Source of the DNA: Bdellovibrio sp.
GTDB taxonomy: Bacteria; Bdellovibrionota; Bdellovibrionia; Bdellovibrionales; Bdellovibrionaceae
DNA: 64,000 bases
Assembly: GCA_025359945.1 (NCBI GenBank)
Contig: JANYDD010000012.1
Location: 1 to 64,000, forward strand
Reading direction: 5' to 3'
In this document: piece after piece, positions 47,076 through 54,656 of the stretch
Layout: each line of letters opens with the position of its first letter
Numbering within the stretch: position 1 is the first letter of the stretch
The notes under the pieces: generated by a model
What the model was told of the DNA's origin: nothing
Seen by the model: only the letters and a program-made list of their open reading frames with translations
The model's database searches: none
Position numbers and translations under genes: made by a program

Positions 47076-47537
47076 TTACTTTCTATCGGGGACTTTTGAC
47101 CCAGGCGTAGGTTTGGGCACAGGAGTGGTGGCGGCAGAACCAGCTTTTTTTGGCACCGGATCTTCTTCCACTTGATCATTCACCAACTGGGCTTTGTAAG
47201 GACCCGGATCTCCGTCAACCTGCAAAATTATTCTCGTTTTAGGGTCTATGGTAAAACCAATTGGCCGATTTTCTTTTTTTGCAGCAATAAATAAATTCAA
47301 CAGCCTGTTATGAGATTCATTTTGGGGAATTGTAAAACCGCCGTTCACGCCAATCAAAAAAATTTCTGTAGACGGGCTTTGACGAATCACTTTTGGAATG
47401 CCTTTTATGGAATCACCGGCACCCGTGGCAGCGGGAGTAACTTGGCCCAGGAATAAAATTTGACCTAGAAACAAGACTAGAAACAAGACAAGAAAACTTT
47501 TTGAAAAACAATTTGTCTTCAGTCGAGAAATATTCAC
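47076..47537 (-). CDS. Exported Pro/Lys-rich protein of unknown function
   Basis: 153 residues. A long signal-like segment (FLVLFLVLFLGQILFLGQV) contains an 11-base DNA microrepeat (tagaaacaaga units). The mature part has a beta-rich stretch (PSTEIFLIGVNGGFTIPQNE, TRIILQVDGD) and a Pro/Lys tail. No domain was recognised. It follows feoB by about 30 bases in the same direction and could be cotranscribed with feoAB. Confidence 0.6.
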   Translation of the reverse strand: MNISRLKTNCFSKSFLVLFLVLFLGQILFLGQVTPAATGAGDSIKGIPKVIRQSPSTEIFLIGVNGGFTIPQNESHNRLLNLFIAAKKENRPIGFTIDPKTRIILQVDGDPGPYKAQLVNDQVEEDPVPKKAGSAATTPVPKPTPGSKVPDRK

Positions 47538-47568
47538 GAACTCTCCTTACTATGCAACCAATGGCACA

Positions 47569-49437
47569 TTAAATTTGAAACATCTGAAGAAACTGAACAA
47601 CCGACACACTGACAATGTACGCCAGTAGATTCAATCCGACAAGTTGTCCCAACGCAAATTTCAAAGAATGATTTTCTTTGATCGATACAATAAACGTCGA
47701 CATGCATTGAAGAGCAATCATGAAAAAAATCAAAAGCCCCACCACACTCGAAAATTTAAACAGCGCCTGACCTTTTTCATTCGTTGCCTGACTCAAGGTC
47801 TTTAATAAACCCTTTTCAGAATCGGGCTTTCCATCTTGCGGAATATTAAAAACAAGTGCTAGCGACGACACAAAAACTTCGCGGGCCGCAAAGGCCGATA
47901 TTAATCCAATCCCGACTCGCCAGTCTGTCCCCAAAGGTTCAAAAAGGGGTTCCATGTTTTTTCCTAACTGCCCTAGATAACTTTGATCTAAGCTTGCGGT
48001 TTTCCAAATTTGGGGATCTTGGATCTCTTTTTCGATGGGAAAGTGCGCTCCAATCCAAAGAATTACAGCGAAAAGAAAAATCATCGGGCCTGCCCGCCGA
48101 ATATATCCTTGGGTCCTTAAAATGGACTGTTTCACCAGCACCCGCCAACGGGGCCATCGGTACAAAGGCAGCTCCATTAGAAAAAGACTTTTCTCTTTCG
48201 TTCGAATAATTTTAGACAACAAAAAGGACGCAGTCATTCCGACAGCTAAAGAGAGAAAATACATTGCGGCCATGGCTAGCCCCGCCCACCAAGAAGATTG
48301 TCTGTAAAATAAAAGTCCAATCAGCAAGGCAAAAACCGGTATGCGAGCAGAACAAGTCATCAAAGGAATAATAAAATTCACGATCCATCGTTCTTTTTTG
48401 GAAGATAAATTTCGCGACGCCATCATGGCCGGAACGGCGCAAGCAAAACCCGAAAGTAGCGGAACAAAAGACCGTCCCGATAGCCCCAACGCCAAAAGTG
48501 GTCGATCTACAATCGTTGAAGCCCGCGACAGGTATCCACTGGATTCTAAAAATCCAATTCCTAAAAACAGAATAAAAATTTGCGGCACAAAAACTAAGAC
48601 AGCGCCGATCGACACCACCAAACCGTCCGATAAAAATTGAACCCACAACGACTGCGGGTTGACCGAAAGTATGGCCCGAGCAGTCCAAGCAAAGAACTGA
48701 TCAACGGCGTCCATCACCGGCGCTGATACCCAAAAAATCGAAGCAAAAATCACCGACATAATTATAAAAAAAAATGCAACCCCAAACACCGGGTGCAATA
48801 GCCACCGGTCTATACCTTGTGTTCGGGCTAAAAGCTGGTTTTGCTTTCCAGCGGGCCTACTGATGTTGATCTTTTTTTCAATCAGGTCGCTGGTTTGTTC
48901 AAATTTTTTGGCGGACCAGGGATCTAACTGACCTGGAACTCTGGGGGGAAGTTTTTTGACTTCAGTGATCAATGCGTCCAGGCCAGCGCCGTTAACCCCA
49001 TCAAAAAGCACAAAGGAAAAATCAAATTCTTTTCTTATAAAATTTAGATTTAAAGGGATTTTATTTTTGACCAACAGATCGTTCATGGTCACAGCGACGA
49101 CAAATGAAATCCCAGCTTGTTGCAACTGATAGCCGATCAACAAATGACGTTCTATTTGTGTGCCGTCACAGACCAAAATCACCCGACGAACTCCCAAAGT
49201 CCCCGCAAACAAAACATCATGGGTGACTTGTTCGTCTTGGCTTTTTGGAAATAAGCTGTAGGTCCCGGGGGTATCAATAATTTGAATTTCAGAGTCCCCA
49301 GCAAGCGTGCCGACCGCATAATCCACCGTCGATCCAGGATAGTTCACAGTTTTATATTGCGACTTAGTCAACCAGTTATAAAGAGTTGTTTTTCCAGAAT
49401 TGGGGGCGCCGACCAAGGCGACTACATTTTCAGACAC
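47569..49437 (-). CDS. feoB: Ferrous iron transporter FeoB
   Basis: 622 residues, shorter than the E. coli protein (773). The N-terminal G domain has G1 GAPNSGKTTLYN (about 10-20), G2 T in VNYPGSTVDYA and G3 DTPGTYSLFPKSQDE. The G4 site reads AVTMNDLLV, with Thr where NxxD would have Asn, and a spacer domain follows. The membrane part keeps the Gate motifs (GRSFVPLLSGFACAVPAMMA, TCSARIPVFALLI). It imports Fe(II) across the inner membrane. It overlaps feoA by 16 bases, so the two are coupled. Confidence 0.93.
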   Translation of the reverse strand: MSENVVALVGAPNSGKTTLYNWLTKSQYKTVNYPGSTVDYAVGTLAGDSEIQIIDTPGTYSLFPKSQDEQVTHDVLFAGTLGVRRVILVCDGTQIERHLLIGYQLQQAGISFVVAVTMNDLLVKNKIPLNLNFIRKEFDFSFVLFDGVNGAGLDALITEVKKLPPRVPGQLDPWSAKKFEQTSDLIEKKINISRPAGKQNQLLARTQGIDRWLLHPVFGVAFFFIIMSVIFASIFWVSAPVMDAVDQFFAWTARAILSVNPQSLWVQFLSDGLVVSIGAVLVFVPQIFILFLGIGFLESSGYLSRASTIVDRPLLALGLSGRSFVPLLSGFACAVPAMMASRNLSSKKERWIVNFIIPLMTCSARIPVFALLIGLLFYRQSSWWAGLAMAAMYFLSLAVGMTASFLLSKIIRTKEKSLFLMELPLYRWPRWRVLVKQSILRTQGYIRRAGPMIFLFAVILWIGAHFPIEKEIQDPQIWKTASLDQSYLGQLGKNMEPLFEPLGTDWRVGIGLISAFAAREVFVSSLALVFNIPQDGKPDSEKGLLKTLSQATNEKGQALFKFSSVVGLLIFFMIALQCMSTFIVSIKENHSLKFALGQLVGLNLLAYIVSVSVVQFLQMFQI

Positions 49438-49646
49438 TGGAACTCACTCTCGCGCAATGCTAGCCAAGCGTTTCCGGCTTGCAGCAAGTGGGCACCACCA
49501 AAACCAGTGCGACCAAAATAAAAAAGAGGGACTCCGGGACGCAAGCCAAATTCGCGCAAGCGTTCAGTGATTTCGACCGGGCCCACTAAATCAACAATGA
49601 CTAATGAAATCCGCAACTGAGGATCGCGATTTTTCTGATTGTCCAC
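49422..49646 (-). CDS. feoA: FeoA, small SH3-like partner of FeoB
   Basis: 74 residues from GTG 49646 with GGGGG just upstream. The SH3-like FeoA core is LREFGLRPGVPLFYFGRTGF followed by LQAGNAWLALRESE. It binds the FeoB G domain region and is needed for full transport in other bacteria. The gene overlaps feoB by 16 bases. No Fur box could be recognised in the short upstream region. Confidence 0.87.
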   Translation of the reverse strand: MDNQKNRDPQLRISLVIVDLVGPVEITERLREFGLRPGVPLFYFGRTGFGGAHLLQAGNAWLALRESEFQCLKM

Positions 49647-49743
49647 TGGCCCCCATTCAACATCAAAATAAATAACATCGCCAAGTTTCGCTAGTTTTAG
49701 ATCTGCAAGCTAAACAATGAAAGGCTAATGAAAACTTACCAGC

Positions 49744-50247
49744 CTAAATTCGAGCCTCAGTGACTGCCGCCTGACCCCTGGTTTCTTCGACCGAGACCCT
49801 AACCCCTTTAACCCTTAAATTGCTACACCGGTCTAATAACTTGCGCGCCAAAATCTGGGAAAGATGTTCGACGCTGGTGTTCTGAACGTCCAGCAAAATC
49901 ACCTCGTTTTCTGGAAAAACGTAAAGTCTTTCCCTAAACCGCACCTCAAGGGACGGCGAAAGGATCTTGAATTTCATTTCAGGATGCGCTTTAGGCAGCA
50001 GCACGTGTTCATCCCATTCATCGACAGTGGCCTTGATAATTTGCTTTAAAGCCCTAAAATCCGCGTGATAACCGGCAGCAGTAAGCGTTCCGGAATTGCT
50101 GAAATCGATCTCAACCTGCACCTGATAATTGTGGCCGTGCAATTTTTCGGCACTCTGAGAGTCAAAGATCAGAAAATGAGCTGACGAAAATTTAAAACTG
50201 TCCTTGAAGAGTCGAAGGGAAGTTTGCAGTTTTGCCGATGTATCCAT
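49744..50247 (-). CDS. 6-pyruvoyl-tetrahydropterin synthase family, PTPS-III-like (Cys lost)
   Basis: 167 residues. The fold motifs FKFSSAHFLI, LHGHNYQVQVEI, DEHVLLP and VEHLSQILARKL are those of the PTPS/QueD family. The catalytic Cys of QueD (C-x3-HGH) is Ala here, in AEKLHGHNY, while the adjacent Glu is kept as in PTPS-III enzymes that replace FolB in folate synthesis; this assignment is inference from the motif. It is divergent from a QueD-type paralogue that keeps the Cys, with 74 bases between starts. The metal ligands (His of SSAHF and the two His of HGH) are present. Confidence 0.75.
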   Translation of the reverse strand: MDTSAKLQTSLRLFKDSFKFSSAHFLIFDSQSAEKLHGHNYQVQVEIDFSNSGTLTAAGYHADFRALKQIIKATVDEWDEHVLLPKAHPEMKFKILSPSLEVRFRERLYVFPENEVILLDVQNTSVEHLSQILARKLLDRCSNLRVKGVRVSVEETRGQAAVTEARI

Positions 50248-50321
50248 TTGAACTTTCTTTCGTTGAGGTCATTGGAATTTCAATAAAAAACAGTTATACC
50301 GGCAAGGCCAAGGAGCCGACA

Positions 50322-50696
50322 ATGCTTTTCGAACTTTTCGAAATAAAAAATCAGTTTCGCTTAGAGTCTGCACGTCACTTGCCACGACTTTCCAAGGATC
50401 ACCCTTGCGCAAGAATTCATGGCCACAGCTTTCAGATTGTCACCTGTTTGCGTGGGCCCTTGGTCAGCGACCTAGAATGGGTTCGCGACTACCACGAAAT
50501 TACAACAACCGTGGAATCTTTGTTAAAAACTTTGGATCACCGTTTACTGAACGAAATTCCAGGCCTTGAAAACCCTACGACCGAAAATTTATGTCGCTAT
50601 TTGTTTCAGAATTTAAAATTAAAATTGCCGCAACTTTATCAGGTTTCGATCAAGGAAACCAGCACTACTGAGTGCATTTTCCCGGTGTATGCTTAG
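50322..50696 (+). CDS. queD: 6-carboxy-5,6,7,8-tetrahydropterin synthase QueD-like
   Basis: 124 residues from the ATG at 50322, six bases after AAGGAG; an earlier in-frame start at 50232 lies in the divergent promoter space and has no ribosome site. RLESARHLPR, CARIHGHSF (C-x3-HGH), LDHRLLNEI, ENPTTENLCRYLF and KETSTTEC give all metal and catalytic positions of QueD. It makes 6-carboxy-tetrahydropterin for queuosine. No other queuosine gene lies in the window. Confidence 0.87.
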   Translation: MLFELFEIKNQFRLESARHLPRLSKDHPCARIHGHSFQIVTCLRGPLVSDLEWVRDYHEITTTVESLLKTLDHRLLNEIPGLENPTTENLCRYLFQNLKLKLPQLYQVSIKETSTTECIFPVYA

Positions 50697-50714
50697 GTCC
50701 TTTTTCTGAAAGTT

Positions 50715-51245
50715 TTATTTGTGGCGAATTTGGTTAAAAAATTCTTTAAACGATTTTTGATTTTTAGTTAGAAATTGAAAGTATCTGCTGGGTTCAAAGT
50801 CTGCGACGAAAACTTTTCCGTCGATGGTTCTGGGTTCAATTTTTAAAGTTGAAAAATCGTCTTCCAATTTTATGTCTTTTCCAACTACATACAAAATATT
50901 TTTATTTTCGTTGTCGGCTTCGCAATAAAAAGGTGCATAAAAACTTTCGACACCAGCAATCTGATGGGGAAAAAATTGTGAAATAGAATTAAAATGTCCC
51001 ACCATCCACGGTGGGCAATGAGAATACATGAAAGGGATATTAATTGATTGAACGTATTTCAGCCACTCGACCAGTCCAGCTGAATTGCACCTTTGAACTC
51101 CGCCAAAATCGAACTCCAAGGGGGGGCGAATTACTCCCTGAAAGGGCAATTGTTCTAGAAGAAGGCTCACGTTAATACGCTCGTCAAGATTGCCTTTGAT
51201 TTGAAACCCTTGTTTTTTTTTGGTGACCAGAAATGAATCTGACAT
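50715..51245 (-). CDS. STAS-like domain protein
   Basis: 176 residues, cytoplasmic. FDFGGVQRCNSAGLVEWLKY (about 46-65) resembles the STAS phospho-site core in which a Ser or Thr is followed by AGL, with Asn rather than Asp before it. The second half is of unknown fold. GAGGT precedes the ATG at five bases. It is divergent from the HATPase gene (252 bases between starts), which could be its anti-anti-sigma type partner; this is inferred from proximity and domain pairing. Confidence 0.6.
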   Translation of the reverse strand: MSDSFLVTKKKQGFQIKGNLDERINVSLLLEQLPFQGVIRPPLEFDFGGVQRCNSAGLVEWLKYVQSINIPFMYSHCPPWMVGHFNSISQFFPHQIAGVESFYAPFYCEADNENKNILYVVGKDIKLEDDFSTLKIEPRTIDGKVFVADFEPSRYFQFLTKNQKSFKEFFNQIRHK

Positions 51246-51497
51246 GAATACCTCGTGATGAGAGCTCGCAGTGCCTTTGAGAAAATTGTATCATTCGACA
51301 AGCCCAAAACGAATTTAAAAAAATAAAAAACCAGACAACTTAAACTCGACTTTTGTCTGTACCATTTTGAGTCTTTTAGTAATTTGATTGGCCCAAAAAG
51401 AAACACCGACTAACATTCAATGGATGACTTATCACAATCTTTACGGATTCTCAGACAAAGATCTAGGATAATGTAAAGAGAACCTCGAGGTGTGGCA

Positions 51498-52370
51498 ATG
51501 GAACCAAAATTGGAAGAGGATATGGTCATTCTTTATTCGGCTGAAAATTTTAAGGATTTTTTACACGCGCTGGATTCTCAGCTAGAACAGAAGGCGTTTT
51601 TATTTTCAACACTTCGAGAAGAAAAACTAAAAAACCTAGATGAACGAGCCGCTTTCGTGACCGGCCTGACTGACCGAGAAAATATTAAAAAAATGGGTGA
51701 ATTCGAAAATCTCAATTTGCTTCTTCCCGTTCGAGGAGAAAGTATCGAAAAAGATTTAAAAAACCACGTCGATCACTTGAATAATAAATCAAGGCCTTAC
51801 GAGTCTTATATTCTAAATCAAAAACCAAGCCTGATTCCGGAATTTTCCTTGCAGATGAATCAAAGCAACCAGCGATGGAAAGTGATCGAAGACCTTGGCA
51901 CTTATGCCAAGACCCGTGATTGCTTTGAAGATTTCCCCGAGATCTGCATGACGATTGCTTCTGAACTTTTGACTAATGCTTTTTACAATGCTCCCCAAAA
52001 TAAATTTGGTCGTGCTTTGGTCGAAGACCGCACTAAAAATGTATTACTTGAAGATTCTAAGACGGTCTTCTTTGAATACGGCGATGATGGACAGTTTGTT
52101 TGGTTGAAAGTTAAAGACCCCTACGGCACTTTCAGCCGCAAAGCTTTAGTTTCTAATCTGATGCGTTCGATCGGCCAAGACAAAGTGCAAGTGCGCTTTG
52201 GCGAAGGAGGAGCAGGGATTGGATTATTTATGGTCTTCAACTGGGCTTCTCAGTTGCTTTTCGAGTTCGAACCGGAAAAGCAAACTTCGGTTTTGGTAAA
52301 ACTTTTAAAATCAAAAAGAAGAAAAATTTTTGATTCTGAAAGAACTATCCTTGAAGTGATTCAAAAATAG
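51498..52370 (+). CDS. Histidine kinase-like ATPase protein (anti-sigma/SpoIIAB-like)
   Basis: 290 residues from the ATG at 51498; GAGGT lies seven bases upstream, while GTG 51492 would overlap it. The C-terminal HATPase fold shows the N-box SELLTNAFYNAP, VKDPYGTF (G1-like) and GEGGAGIGLFMVF (G2). There is no HisKA dimerisation domain, so it is a switch protein or anti-sigma-like kinase rather than a classical sensor. The N-terminal 110 residues are mostly helical. It stands between an STAS-like gene and cheY-cheX. Confidence 0.75.
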   Translation: MEPKLEEDMVILYSAENFKDFLHALDSQLEQKAFLFSTLREEKLKNLDERAAFVTGLTDRENIKKMGEFENLNLLLPVRGESIEKDLKNHVDHLNNKSRPYESYILNQKPSLIPEFSLQMNQSNQRWKVIEDLGTYAKTRDCFEDFPEICMTIASELLTNAFYNAPQNKFGRALVEDRTKNVLLEDSKTVFFEYGDDGQFVWLKVKDPYGTFSRKALVSNLMRSIGQDKVQVRFGEGGAGIGLFMVFNWASQLLFEFEPEKQTSVLVKLLKSKRRKIFDSERTILEVIQK

Positions 52371-52707
52371 TATCTTGTTAAAAATCGTCTTAAAACTCGA
52401 AATAACAGCGAAGGCAGAAAACAGAAGCCATGTTCTCTTTTATGAGATATTCTCCGGGCTTAGATATTCCGCAAACTAAGATCCAGCTGATCATTTTAGA
52501 AGACTAATATTTGGCGTGCAAGTCCATCTCACTTCCGAAATTGTCTGAATCGGTCGACAGTCATTTTACAGCACTGTTAACGTTTCTGATCTTAGCTAGG
52601 ACCGGTGTCTAGTTTAGGCTTAAAAATCTTAGCCATTTTACTTTTCAAAAAATTAACTCAATTTAGTCTGCGACCCTTCCGAAAGGTAGTTCTGGAAAGG
52701 GGCACCT
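52371..52707. other. Intergenic region before cheY
   Basis: 337 bases between the HATPase gene and cheY. The only open frame with an ATG is 25 codons long (starting near 52430) and has no sign of being real. No riboswitch, terminator or clear promoter was recognised. Confidence 0.5.
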
Positions 52708-53124
52708 ATGTTTGATCCTGAAACCAGATTTTTAGTTGTCGATGACTTTAAAACGATGCGCTCAATTGTTAAAAGGACTCTCGAGGCCGCCGGATTTAGA
52801 AATCACGGAGAAGCCGAGGACGGGGCCAAAGGTTTTGAAGCCTTGGTTCAGGGATATGAAACACAACGCCCTTATTCTTGTGTGATTTGTGATTGGAATA
52901 TGCCCAATCTTACAGGTCTAGAGCTCCTTAGAAAAGTTCGCGCAGACGCTCGATTCAAAACCTTACCCTTTATGCTTGTGACTGCGGAAAACGAGCAATC
53001 ACAAGTTATTGAAGCAGCGAAGGCGGGCGTTTCAAATTACGTGGTAAAGCCTTTTTCTCCGGAAGAGTTCAATAATAAGTTGAAACTGGTTTACAATAAA
53101 CACTCCGCCAAAAAAGCGGCATAA
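52708..53124 (+). CDS. cheY: CheY-like response regulator
   Basis: 138 residues, a single receiver domain. The acidic pocket is Asp12/Asp13 (VVDDFKTMRS) with phosphoacceptor Asp62 in VICDWNMPN, Thr92 (LVTAEN) and Lys114 (YVVKPFSPEE). These match CheY. It stands directly upstream of a cheX-like gene with a 16-base gap. AAAGGGG precedes the ATG. It likely controls flagellar or surface motility; the receptors and CheA are not in the window. Confidence 0.9.
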   Translation: MFDPETRFLVVDDFKTMRSIVKRTLEAAGFRNHGEAEDGAKGFEALVQGYETQRPYSCVICDWNMPNLTGLELLRKVRADARFKTLPFMLVTAENEQSQVIEAAKAGVSNYVVKPFSPEEFNNKLKLVYNKHSAKKAA

Positions 53125-53140
53125 AAAGTAGCTGTGATTC

Positions 53141-53629
53141 ATGGGCGCACCCAAAATTTCTGACAGATCCTTTTTTGAAGAAGAAGTCGGCTTAAGTCTA
53201 TTTGAAGCTGCAGCAAAAACCGTCGAGTCTTATTTTGGGATGAGACCCGCCAAAAGTAATCCTATTTTAGCAATGGATTTAGTCGTGCCGTTTGAAGCCG
53301 GTGGATTGATCCTTTTTCAAGCGGATGGGACTGCTGTTCAAATGATTTTGGGTTTTGAGAAAAATTTCTTATTTGAACTCTATTTTAAAATGCTCGGAGA
53401 CAGGGTGACCGAAATTAATGGCGATCTTTTAGATTGCGCCGCTGAACTGACTAACATTGTTTACGGCTATGCCAAAGCTCCACTTGTTAACAAAGGACAT
53501 TCGTTTGCCCCCGGTCGACCCGAAGGAACCCAGGATTTAAATTCTAGACTTAAAAATAAAAAGTCGCTAGAGATTCCTTTTCAAATTCAGCCTGACAAAA
53601 AAACTTTTTCTTTAATCTTAAGCGTTTAG
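53141..53629 (+). CDS. cheX: CheX-like chemotaxis phosphatase
   Basis: 162 residues. The CheC/CheX core LLDCAAELTNIVYGYAKAPL carries the E-x2-N acid/amide pair that hydrolyses CheY-P, and the neighbouring GHSFAPGRPEG region matches CheX. Pairing with cheY directly upstream supports a CheY-P phosphatase. Its stop overlaps the stop of the converging HD-GYP pseudogene by four bases. Confidence 0.83.
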   Translation: MGAPKISDRSFFEEEVGLSLFEAAAKTVESYFGMRPAKSNPILAMDLVVPFEAGGLILFQADGTAVQMILGFEKNFLFELYFKMLGDRVTEINGDLLDCAAELTNIVYGYAKAPLVNKGHSFAPGRPEGTQDLNSRLKNKKSLEIPFQIQPDKKTFSLILSV

Positions 53630-54653
53630 TTCTGATTCTTCAGCAACTCTTTGATTTGATTCAGCAGATCCAAATTAAAATTTTCAGCGCTCTTAAATTC
53701 CTGATCGATAATTTTTCTTTGGACTTCTTGAGTGTTCTTCTTTGGCTGGCCAAATTTCACGATCAATTCATCATCCAAAATTTGCGAAAAATAAATCAGC
53801 TGAGATTCCAAGAGAATTTTTTCGCCGATCAGTTGATTGGGAAAGCCTTTTTGCATTTTTCTTTTCGTGGGTACACATCATGTGACTTTTTGACTTTTCA
53901 GACAGTGGCCATTTTCTAGAAAGACATCCCAGAACACTGGCCTTAGGATGCAACTGATAAGATTTCATTTCCTGGGCATCCAGACTTTTCAAGCCGCCTT
54001 AACGATATTTTTTTAAAGTCTTTGGGGGCATGTCGATCAAACCAATGTCGCACAAAAGGGCTGCTAAGACCACGTCGTCTTCAGAAACTCTCTTAATTTT
54101 TATGGCCAAAACTCCCGCCATCACAGCAACCGAAGTTGATCTTTCTGCGGATCCGGATTTTACGATCGACGAACTATTGATCACCGTCCAGGGGTTTTCG
54201 ACACAGACTAAATTGGCCAATAATTTCTTCGCCAAATTTTTGCAGTCTTCCAGAAGTTCTTTTCCCTGCGAGTACGATGCTACTCCACCCTGATCAATAC
54301 ACAAAAAAATTAAGTTAGTCCCTGATTTTTTTAGAAACTGAACTTCGTCCTGCGAAATCTTTTTATCTGCTACAACTAAAACAAAGGCTTCTGGGCTAAT
54401 TTGTTTGATCACTTGAATATGACCTGAAATATCCTTGGGGTTTTTAGGCTCTAAGGCTCAAAAGAATAACCAAGACAAATTGGTCCTCGGCGCCACGTTC
54501 AGCAAACTCATCCACATTGGAATAGTGACCAAATTGATATTCAAATTCATTAGAAATATCTTCTAGACGCTGAAGCGCTGACAAATCTTTGCCAATAAAA
54601 CTAAAGTGAATGCAAGGTGCGCGTAAAGGAGATCACGCACATTTTCAAAATCA
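53626..54653 (-). pseudogene. HD-GYP regulator, broken
   Basis: Pieces in order: an N-terminal part (FSFIGKDLSALQRLEDISNE, DEFAERGAEDQFVLVILL) that shifts frame near 54455 into EPKNPKDISGHIQVIKQI; a receiver-like segment (AFVLVVADKKI); then SVAVMAGVLAIKIK and LAALLCDIGLIDMPPKTL, where the catalytic HD is already CD. A TAA at 53999 splits this from KSLDAQEMKSYQLHPKASVL. A further frameshift near 53865 leads to KGFPNQLIGEKI, the remains of the HHE...GYP motif, and on to 53626. The N-terminal boundary near 54640 is uncertain. It lies just downstream of the FHA operon. Confidence 0.8.
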
Positions 54654-54656
54654 TTT

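Noticed and set aside
52430-52507. 25-codon open frame before cheY
   Set aside because: Too short, with no ribosome site and no sequence character.
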